Part shown: piece after piece, positions 56,116 to 64,000 of the stretch | How positions within the stretch are numbered: the first letter of the stretch is position 1 | Layout: each line of letters starts with the position of its first letter | Assembly: GCA_013146195.2 (NCBI GenBank) | Contig: CM028383.1 | Location: forward strand, 11,969,311 to 12,033,310 | Length of the DNA stretch: 64,000 nt | DNA from: Codonopsis lanceolata | Taxonomy: Eukaryota > Streptophyta > Magnoliopsida > Asterales > Campanulaceae | Reading direction: 5' to 3' | Notes under the pieces: generated by a model | Seen by the model: only the letters and a program-made list of their open reading frames with translations | What the model was told of the DNA's origin: nothing | Databases searched by the model: none | Program-made: the position numbers and the translations under genes

Positions 56116-57618
56116 ATTAAACAAATGCACTGCTAAAAAGGAAAATACCTTCCTTTCCTTTACCTTTGCCGTGTCCATGCAGCAAATTGCTGCTAATGTT
56201 GTTTTGCCGCTTCGCTTTCTGTTGTTCTTCACACTTTCTTTGAGGGATTTTTCTTTTGTCACTGTTCCAGCCTTTTCTGGAAAATCTTTTCCCCTGTCCC
56301 GCTTTGTTTTCGGCTTTAGTTGGAAAATCTTTCTTGATGCTGCTGCATTTTTCTTTACTGCTCCCTCTAACCTTGGTCAGAAACCTTTTTTCCTTGTTGC
56401 AGCATCTCTTGGTACCAGCTGAAATCATCTTTTTCTTGCTGCTATTTTCTTTTCGCTCCGTTCTCTAGCTTCAGAAAAAATTTTCTTCTGCCGCCGCATT
56501 TCTTCTTGTTGCATGCACTTAAAAATTTTCTTTCTTGTACATGCATTTTCTCCTCTCCCGATTTTCTTTGTTTTTTCGCTTTTTGTTTTTTTTTTGTTTT
56601 TTGTTTTTTTTTTCTGCATGCCTGCCACTTTTCTTTATTTGCATGCTTATTACCTCTTTTTTTTTCACTTTTTTTTCTGCATGCTCACCATTTGTCTTTA
56701 TTTGCATGCTTATTACCTCTTTTTTTTTCTCTTTTTTTTCTTTTTTTTGTTCGCCTGGATATACTTCTGATCTGCTAGATTTTGGCACTGTTTGGCACTT
56801 TTAAAGCATTCCTGACTTTATTAATATTGCTTATGCATGTCCTATTTATGTCTAAATGATGCAATTAAGTAATGATGCATGAAATTTATATGATTTATTT
56901 TAACGATGCATGATTAAACTAGTGGTCACTATTTGACCCTACCATGCATGATTTATACTATAAATGCAAATGGGGCTATATGATGCATGCTTATGCTGCA
57001 GGGACATAGTGAATGCCATAAGAATATTTATTTTCATGATTGGTGGCATTTTATCTTCTTTTTAGCGCACCCCTAATGCAGCTTATTGGATAAAAAATGC
57101 ACATGACGGATGCATGTACTACTTTATTTAATGCAAAAGTGATGCCTAAAATTTACAGGATGCTTATTAATATGATGCATGGATATTTTCCTATTTTATC
57201 ATGCATGCAATAACGTAAAATGCAGTACATATCTTTAAGATGCAAAAGTGCACTTTTATAATGCCTATAATGCAAAAACATTTATCTAGATGCAAAATAA
57301 TACATAAAAAAAATTTTGTTGTTTTTTTTTTTGTTTTGGTTTTTGTTTAAAACATGTACAAACATTTACAATGCAATCTAATTTTATATGATGCAAAAAA
57401 AAAAAAAAAAACATGCAAACTCAAGACACACGCACAAAGCAAAGCTACACCGATGTCTAATGGGTAATGGCACGCAGTATTTCCAAAACGGATTTTAAAG
57501 GAATATACCTTCGGGTTCGAACATGCTTCCCTTTTTTTTTCTTTTTTTTTTCGTGATATGCGGGGAAAGAAAAAGGCAGTCACTTCCTTCTGTTCTCGGC
57601 CATACCATTGTTGCAGGG
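56116..57618. other. Pyrimidine-rich and AT-rich low-complexity DNA
   Basis: T-rich, TTTTTGTTTTT runs and a 74-bp repeated unit (TTTGCATGCTTATTACCTC at 56637 and 56700), followed by ATGCAT-rich DNA. Lys-rich and Phe-rich open frames are simple-sequence translation. No gene supported. Confidence 0.6.
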
Positions 57619-57774
57619 CTATACTTGGCATAAGGCTATTCTCATAGCCCATGCATTTTTCTTCGCAATCAGACAGGGCAGCCGTGAATGATCGAAATCC
57701 AAGTCGTCGGGCTGATTCAGGACAGTGGCGACGCAGATGATGAATAGGACGAGGACACTTCTGGTGCTTCTCAT
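57619..57774 (-). CDS. Small ORF with signal-peptide-like start, uncertain
   Basis: A 51-codon minus-strand frame, MRSTRSVLVLFIICVATVLN, then QPDDLDFDHSRLPCLIA, to the stop at 57619. The N-terminus has two Arg followed by about 14 hydrophobic residues, as in a secretory signal, and the rest is polar with two Cys. It lies in the 3' non-coding half of the Ogre/Tat-like element. I know no family. It may be chance: another minus frame of 206 codons overlaps it, and neither has a domain I recognise. Confidence 0.25.
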   Translation of the reverse strand: MRSTRSVLVLFIICVATVLNQPDDLDFDHSRLPCLIAKKNAWAMRIALCQV

Positions 57775-58187
57775 TCTGATGAGACTGAGCCTTTTCTATG
57801 CCTTGCAGAAGAAGTATATGGGACCGGCCAGCGGATGCCGCAGGCACTGATGGACCACTCCGGAGCTTAAGCTGCAAATGAAGGATAGTTTTGGGGGAAA
57901 CAAAGGGGGTAGAGGCAATAATAGATATGTACATGCAATTAATGTATAATCTAAATTTCTTTAGCAATTATTCCGAAGTTGCACCTTAGGACCTGTAATA
58001 TTATATTTTAGTATTTTATTGCGAGCTTCCTGTCGTGGTTTTTCTTTTTCTTCTGTCAGTCGAGCCCCCTTGTATGCTGAAGATCTGGAGGTAGGATGCC
58101 GAGGTTTCAAAGAGTGTCTTCCCTTTCCTTATTCTCCTGATATATATATATATATATATATTTTATTTTTTTATTTTTTTTATTTGG

Positions 58188-58397
58188 CTCTAACTTTTGC
58201 CTAGGCCGCCCTTTCGGGTTTTCAGCCTAGCGAGCCTTTATTTCTTCTTTTTTATATTTTGCTCTAATTTTTGCCTAGGCCGCCCTTTCGGGTTTTCAGC
58301 CTAGCGAGCCCTTATTTCTCCTCTTTTTTATATATATTTTTTTGTATGCCCTAACTTTTGCCTAGGCTGCTCTTTCGGGTTTTCAGCCTAGCAGGCT
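58188..58397. repeat. Three tandem hairpin units, 75-87 bp period
   Basis: TTTTGCCTAGGCCGCCC, then TTTCGGGTTTTCAGCCTAGC, occurs at 58195, 58270 and 58356. Each unit has CTAGGC pairing with GCCTAG, and an inner CCC-TTTC-GGG. Confidence 0.85.
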
Positions 58398-58409
58398 GGA
58401 GAGGGAAGC

Positions 58410-58780
58410 ACTTGCCAGATAGGGTGGCTTGTGCACAATACCTTTTAAGCTCGTTGAGATTGGAGGGCTAAACAAGGTCTTCTTTTTCCTAGCTTGTGGG
58501 GAGTACGACATCTCCTGACCAGATCTCTTTGACAATATACGGCACATCGTGGAAGGGAGTGGTAGCAGCCTTTTGATAAGTAGCCCCAGCATTTGTTTTT
58601 TAGCCCAGCGACATGATAGCAGTAGGTCTCCGAAGGGGGTGATGAATAAGGTCTTTTCTTGGTCTCCTGCTGCCTTTGATTTGATTATGGCTCAGCATGC
58701 CGTTGATAAAAAAAAAACTATTGGGCTTGGAAATGGTCACTATTTTGGACAGCCAGATCGGGTAGTTTTTCTTTTTCTTT
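58410..58780 (-). pseudogene. Ogre/Tat-like RT fragments
   Basis: Minus-strand frames give YPIWLSKIVTISKP (near 58765-58725), the RT finger block. Closer to the LTR comes ATYQKAATTPFHDV (near 58585-58545), the block after MPFGLKNAG. Sequence between and after is lost or out of frame, and YxDD is not seen. Together with the fragment above the MITE this shows a reduced, inactive RT. Confidence 0.6.
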
Positions 58781-58945
58781 TTTTTTTATTCTTTTTTTTT
58801 CCTTGTGTTGTTTTTTTTTCTACTTTTTCCTTTCTTCTTTTTTTTTGCTACTCTTTTTTTTTGTATCATTTTTTTTTCTTCTTTTTTTTTTTTACCCGAA
58901 TGAAGTTGACGTGCGGCTGTTTCATGCTTTCTTTTTAAACTTGTA
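58781..58945. repeat. T-rich low-complexity stretch
   Basis: Long runs of T with scattered C, between the RT scrap and the MITE. Phe- and Lys-rich frames are not genes. Confidence 0.8.
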
Positions 58946-59247
58946 GGTGCCGTTTCGTAGCCAAGGTTAAAGGCAGATAGGATTAATAAGCCGAGTTGCC
59001 TGATGTTTGGTACGCAATAAGTGGTCGGGACTAATAACACGAGTTATCCGGATTAAGTCATTATTGCCTCACTATTAATACCAAGGAGGAGGGTGGTATT
59101 ATTAGCGCCCTCACTAAAAAAAAATTAGGATTAACATTTGTAATCTCAAAATTACCCCCGATATACAAGTGAGGATTAATAGCGAGGGTACTAATAGTAC
59201 TGGGAGTAATAATACTGCTTATCCTTGTCTGACTACCAAACAAGCCC
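58946..59247. mobile_element. ~300-bp MITE with 3-bp target duplication GTA
   Basis: Left end GGTGCCGTTTCGTAG, right end the inverse of GGGCTTGTTTGGTAG, flanked by GTA (58943-58945 and 59248-59250). Same family as 30023-30321 with ACTAATA-rich interior. It interrupts the Ogre/Tat RT. Confidence 0.75.
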
Positions 59248-59249
59248 GT

Positions 59250-59537
59250 AGTGACCATTCTAGCTTGATGCGGTGGAGCTTTTGTCTGATTGGCTGAGCA
59301 TCCGGATATATGGGAATCCGGTGTTCAACTATGGCTGGGTCTACCCCTTGACACATCTTCATAGGACCAGGTGAGCATATCCACGAATTCTTTGAGGAGA
59401 TCCATAAGTGTTATCCTTTTCAGAACCTTACAGGGAGTTGCCGATTTTGATTCCTTTGATTTCATTGTCCAGCCCCAGATTGATAGTGGATCAGCCTTCA
59501 GTTCCTGATGATGAATGATGTTGTCCCTGATGCTCAA
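59250..59537 (-). pseudogene. Ogre/Tat-like pre-RT and RT N-terminus
   Basis: LLKEFVDMLTWSYEDV near 59410-59360, then after a frame change EHRIPIYPDAQPIRQKLHRI running up to the MITE. This is the conserved approach to gypsy RT (W-S-Y-x-D, then H-R-I-P-I). The RT then breaks at the MITE. Confidence 0.7.
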
Positions 59538-59575
59538 CTGACTTTACAAGCTCAAGCAAGTATAGTTTTTATCTT

Positions 59576-60425
59576 TTATCTTTTGGGTCCTATTAAATGA
59601 CTCAATATTATATTTAATGCGTCTTTTAATGTAGGTGCAACTAAGAAATAAGCAAAGACCTTTAGATTATTATTAAAAGCACACCGTACAGGGTTTATTA
59701 CAATATTGAGGGCCTGGGGTTTGAGATCCTCAATTTTATGGAGCGGATTGGTAGATGACCAATCCGTAAGGCTAAGGAAAGGAATAGGGGTAATATATTC
59801 GAAGCGGTCCACCAGTTCTGCGGGCGTCAAAAGTGGGTCGGTCGTAGTATACTAGTTCTGTAGAGGCTTATTAGAAATATACTCAAACTCAGTAGGGAGC
59901 TTCTCGTAATCAGTACCTCTGCATATCATGCCTAGGAAGCTGTCATCAACCTCAATCATATTGATTTGAGGTAGGGGGTTATTGACTATATTTGGTCTGG
60001 GAGTAGGCTTTTCAATAACCTTATCATCTATAAGATCCTAAATAGCATCTTTGAGTACATAACATTTATCGGTGAGGTGACCACTGCAGCGATGATATTC
60101 ACAGTGCTGGGCATGATTCCAGGTCCTGGGTAGGGGGTTTGGTGGCTTATAATTTTCCATACGCTTTAACACTCCTTGTGCCATTAGCCCCTGCAGGATC
60201 ACAGACTGGGAGGCTTGCAGCTCATCATAATGCTGGTTCGATTTGAAATTTCTGCTTTCGGGCCATTATTCCCTCCAACTGTGTTGACAGATCTGTCCGC
60301 TCCATAAGACCATGGAACAGTGCCATAACTTTGGGCAGAAAAAACGGCTGATGCATTTCCTACCACATTGACAGTTGGCGTGGGTGTGGCTGCGGCTGTC
60401 TTCCCTTTAGAGTAACGAAAAAGAG
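59576..60425 (-). pseudogene. Ogre/Tat-like gag end with zinc finger, and linker
   Basis: Minus-strand fragments include HCEYHRCSGHLTDKCYVLKD near 60120-60060, a Cys/His motif followed by LKDAI-stop-DLID as in Tat/Ogre gag. Then come IEVDDSFLG and a frame TPAELVDRFEYITPIPFLSL to 59576. No D-S/T-G protease motif was found. Frames shift between pieces, so it is a degraded junction between gag and RT. Confidence 0.6.
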
Positions 60426-61628
60426 CTAGGAGGCGTATTGACTTGTTATTCCCGTTCGTATATCATCATCTATACGGGCTCCTATCTCCACTATTTCTTT
60501 AAAATTGGTGTAAGGGAGGTACCGCATGTGTTCCAGGTAAATGGGCTGGAGGTTTTTGATGAACACTCGGCATGACTCGGCTGGATCGGGTCTGTCAAAG
60601 GTTTGAGCCAACTTTCTTTTCCACCTGACCGCGAACTCAGCACATGTTTCTTTTTCCCTCTGGGTGCACGACTCAAGGTCCCTTCTATTTTCAGGACGGG
60701 TGTTGTCTTTGTACCTTTCTAGGAACGCTTCAGCTATCTGGTCCCACGTATTCATGGTGCTGCTATCAGACAACATTAGCTATTGTTTGGCAGCCCATAT
60801 TAGGGTGAGGTGAAAATTGGAAGCCATAGCCTCAAAGCTAGCTCCCCTTGACTGCATGCCAGTGGAATAAGATTTTAAGTGGGATATAGGGCATCCAGTT
60901 CCATCGAATTTTTCTATGTCGGGCATTTTGAATTTAAAAGGCAATACTGCCGCAGGTTGTAATCTCAGTGCCCGCGTAGAAAATTCCCCTTTGTTGAGAA
61001 GCTTGAGTACCATAGCCTTTATATTTTCCACGTCGGCCTCTATTTTGGTGGCTGGGGAAGTTGGCTTTTGGTATATACTGGTTGGACTATGGAAGGCTGG
61101 GTTAATTTCTGGCTGAGGTGTCTGGTAAGGGTTTTGGGTTGGATATGGATTTTGGGTTGGTGGATTCTGGGTTGGATATGGATTTTGGGTTGGATACGGA
61201 TTTTGGGTTGTTTCGGCTGGGCGGCCAGGATCATTATAAGGTAAATAAGTGGTAACTTGGCCTGGCGGGTTATAATTTTGTGGGTCCATATGTGGGCTGT
61301 TCTGGAGTGGGTTGGTTATGGGAACAGGGAGGTCATTTGGGCTTTGGGGAATTTTGGTGCTTGGGGAAGCATATGAAGGATAGGACGGGTAAGGGCTGAT
61401 ATTTGGGTAGTAGGGATTTGGTGGAGGATTGGGATTTGGGGTAGCGGCAGTATTTGGTGGGTTAGTGTTTGGCTGAGGAGTTGGGTTTGGAGGCACGTGT
61501 GATGTTGATGTTTCTGGGGACCGTAGGGAAGAGTTCACCTCACCACCGGGTTTTGAACCTTGTATAAGACTTGCTATTTGGCTTAGCAAGTGTTCGTTCA
61601 TGTCGTGCATCCAGTTCGGTCTAGCCAC
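60426..61628 (-). pseudogene. Ogre/Tat-like gag
   Basis: It starts MARPNWMHDMNEHLLSQIAS. A Pro/Asn/Tyr-rich region with repeats of NPYPTQ (about 61240-61110) follows, then FKFKMPDIEKFDGTGCPISH and SRGASFEAMASNFHLTLIWA. After a single in-frame TAG (60780-60782) the same frame goes on with STMNTWDQIAEAFLERY, RREKETCAEF-like LESCTQREKETCAEFAVRWK and RYLPYTNFKEIVEIGARID. This matches the retrotransposon gag domain that forms particles. One nonsense codon only, otherwise intact over 400 codons. Confidence 0.88.
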
Positions 61629-63113
61629 CGCCGCATTGTCCGAGCCTGAGCATATCCACGGAGCCCCCGACTGCCATATTGAATTTGCTCATCTGTTGCC
61701 ATACTTGCCGGATCGTATTCTCTGCATGCGATTACGCCTTTGTCGATCGATCGATCGATACCGATATCCTGCAGTGCGATTTACGTGCTTATTTCCCGTA
61801 TCAACCGGCCAGTACTATCTCTGCCTTTCCAAATTCGGGTTAGGTTTCTGAGGAAAATGGGTTATGGAGGTATCAGGAGGCTGGCTGAAGGCTTTCTGGG
61901 TTTGGAGTACAGCGTGCCTTTATTAGTATATTTTTATTATTATTTAATTGTTCCCTACAGTTGACCGGATAAACACCTACTTTATTTTGACGATCTCAGG
62001 ACTTTCCCTGGAACAGTGGATTCTTTCTCCAGAGTATAGGACCAACGTTTTCCACCTGCCTTTCGACTCTCTAGGACTGGACTGGTCCCAGGCGAAGGGC
62101 CTATACTCTTTCCAGGATCCACCATTCGAAATGGTCTAGGTCGAGCATCTGAGAATAATAAATCAGCCCCTGTTTATTATTTATTTTCGTTATTATATTA
62201 TTTTTTTGTCGCGCAATTTATTTTCATCATTCTTTTTTTTACTTGAGCATTTATTTTCTCTTTTTTTTTTGACTTTTCTTTTTTTATATATATCATTTTT
62301 TTTACAGGGGCTGATTCATAATTCAGAGATGCAAAAACCGGTCGGTCTATGAAGTGTCCTGAGGATCTATATGCATTCTAGCGTTGGTTTATACAGGGGG
62401 TAGGCTGGCCATGGTGTAGGGTAACAGTTCGGAGTATAGCTATATGCATGTGCGTGTGTGCGGTATCTATAAAGCAGTAAAATCTTTATTTATTTACAGA
62501 TATATAAACAGAAAATAAAACAAATATGACACTGTCTTACTGATATGCGTGGATTTTCTCGGCTTTTTAATTTGAGCGCAAGCAAGCAATCACACCACAT
62601 TTAAGAAATAGAAAGAAAAGTGGGGAAAGTATCTATCCCTATTAATTACAAATTTGTCCTACGCCCCCAAAATAAAATGACAGAATGTATGCAAATATGT
62701 ACAAATGTACAGAATAATAAAAAAGAAAAATGACAGAAAGAAATAATAATATAGAGCCGGAAATAAAGCAATAAAGCCCCGACCCTTTTGTTGTGCTGCA
62801 CGGAATTTTATTGCAACATATATATATATATATAATATATTTTTTTATTTTTTCTGCTTTTTTCGATTTTTTTTTTGAATTTTTTTTTTGTTTTTTTATT
62901 TTAGAATATTTTTAAATACACCTGTAACAGTTATCGGAACGAAACTACTGTAAGATGGAGGATCATATCCACAAATATAGACACAGATGTATAAGAACGC
63001 AATATTCAAATGCATAAATTAATATAACAAGCATACTTTAGTCAGAAACAAATAAAAACAAAAAGGTTTTATTTTATGAGTCTAGCCCTCCATTTTATTT
63101 AAAATAAAACAAC
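61629..63113 (-). other. Leader between primer site and gag of the Ogre/Tat-like element
   Basis: About 1.5 kb without a supported gene. A 13-bp inverted repeat AATCAGCCCCTGT lies at 62161-62173 and 62304-62316, around T-rich DNA. Other T-rich tracts are at 62220-62300 and 62840-62910. Confidence 0.55.
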
Positions 63114-63131
63114 TCCCCAGCAGAGTCACCA
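63114..63131 (-). promoter_or_regulatory. Primer-binding site (tRNA-Arg type)
   Basis: TGGTGACTCTGCTGGGGA one base after the LTR end in element sense. It resembles the site described for Ogre-like elements. Confidence 0.7.
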
Positions 63132-63132
63132 C

Positions 63133-64000
63133 TGTGAGATTCCCGGGCTGCAACCGCGCCCGCCCTTGGTTAAGGGTGCGCGTGCGGATGCGACACCACC
63201 GCTCGCTCCACCCTCCCTTGTTTAGGGGAAGACGAAATCAAAAGTGCGAGATGAGTGCTGTCTATGTTAGCGCGTTGGAATGCGCCTCGGTTGCCTTTAG
63301 TGGATTTTATTATAAAAATAGCCTTATGGCCCGTTTCAGATCACTATGGGAGCTTTGGGTTTCCCGCATCAAGTTATCCCTTATTTAGGGGATACCAAGA
63401 TATGGGAATACATCACCCTTCCATTCGCATTCTCCCTTTTTTGGGGAAGAACGGAAAAGTGCAGAGAAGGAGTGTTGCGAGGCCCCACTGGATCCAAAAA
63501 GTTTAGAGTCGCCATCAAGGCAAAAATAAAGCAAAACCAGAGATAAAAAGCGGGTTCGGAGGCTAAGTTACGAGTTGGGAAGGAGCTAGGCACCCAACTC
63601 GCCCTTTCGGTCTCAAAATAGTTTTTGGCTGAAGTATGCTTATTGTTATATTTATTTAGCAGATAAATAAAGCATTCAAAGACAGGAAAGAAAACAAATA
63701 CATCCGTGGCAACATTATTTACGGACTTGTAGCCATTTCCTTACAATAATTACAAATGCACTTAAAAATATTTGGCCATTATAACGGCTTTTTTACATAC
63801 TATTTCCTAATCTAATCCGGGTAGCACAACGGCTTATAATAACTACATTGGACCGGATTTAAATAACAACTTTAAGTAATAAATGAATAGAAAAATAAAT
63901 AAATAACTAAAATAACGCCCTTAAAGGCTTTTACCTTTTAGAGCGGGGTGTGCTCGCTCTTTCCTTCTCGGGAGAGGGAGACTTTTATTGCTTGTTGCTG
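63133..64000 (-). repeat. 5' LTR of the Ogre/Tat-like element, cut by the window end
   Basis: 868 bp matching 53705-54591. The expected length from the other LTR is about 1.6 kb, so its start lies about 730 bp beyond the window. Confidence 0.88.

Larger units (their letters stand above)
53705..64000 (-). mobile_element. Minus-strand Ogre/Tat-like gypsy element, internally deleted
   Basis: The 3' LTR is 53705-55304, and the 5' LTR starts at 63133 and runs past the window end. A primer-binding site with TGGTGACTCTGCTGGGGA lies at 63114-63131. Inside are gag (61628-60426), a zinc-finger fragment, a short pre-RT part and an RT fragment. No protease motif, second RT half or integrase is visible, so it is non-autonomous. 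The 3' half is filled with repeats and low-complexity DNA. A MITE sits in the RT. Confidence 0.85.

Noticed and set aside
56117..56804. Several Phe-rich plus frames and Lys-rich minus frames
   Set aside because: T-rich low-complexity DNA opens all frames; no conserved motif.
58549..59040. Open frames on both strands over a T-rich tract
   Set aside because: Simple sequence plus overlap with RT scraps and the MITE.

Overview
The window looks like intergenic, repeat-filled nuclear DNA from a flowering plant, probably a eudicot. The reasons are CTCCCTCCGT-type Stowaway MITEs, CACTA, hAT-like and Mutator-like DNA elements, degenerate TTTAGGG-like telomeric DNA, and Ty1/copia and Ty3/gypsy elements of the plant-specific Tat/Ogre and Athila types. 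I cannot name the species. A 100-base run of N at 10457-10556 shows it is a draft assembly. Almost all coding sequence belongs to decayed transposable elements. Only one stretch (22254-22778, a small membrane protein behind a TATA box) looks like a possible host gene.

Layout. 1-1710: minus-strand copia remnant (gag with zinc knuckle joined to an RNase H scrap). 2143-2400: Stowaway MITE. 2617-3738: fold-back element with long arms. 3751-5716: same-orientation CACTA ends followed by minus-strand exons of a plant En/Spm-type transposase. 5914-6690: ~193-bp tandem array. 6694-7240: telomere-like DNA. 7241-10180: unassigned. 10190-18252: 5'-truncated Tat-lineage gypsy element with RT, two RNase H domains, integrase, a minus-strand antisense ORF carrying a putative gypsy-type transposon domain, and a 3' LTR. 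18436-19019: Mutator-like MITE with hairpin repeats. 19332-19589: second Stowaway copy. 19600-22150: AT-rich dispersed repeats. 22160-22778: candidate host gene. 23684-27390: MITE scrap, duplications and a ~2.5-kb degenerate minisatellite holding two tRNA-derived SINE-like copies. 28189-31186: MITE split by a 2.8-kb hAT-like element, itself carrying other MITEs. 31480-40245: diverged long repeats around a minus-strand copia (33252-39030), which contains a 5'-truncated LINE. 42010-43907: copia 3' part and LTR. 43908-53153: chimera of a copia LTR plus gag joined to an Athila-type integrase, an extra ORF and a 3' LTR. 53705-64000 and beyond: minus-strand Ogre/Tat-like element with both LTRs (one cut by the window end), gag, and a broken RT.

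The coding parts do not form a working pathway. They show successive nested insertions. Most elements carry stops, frameshifts or missing domains. The most unusual features are four pairs of 18-bp palindromes placed upstream of two TATA boxes in the Athila part, the copia/Athila chimera, the antisense ORF with an intron, and several hairpin-unit tandem repeats inside transposons.
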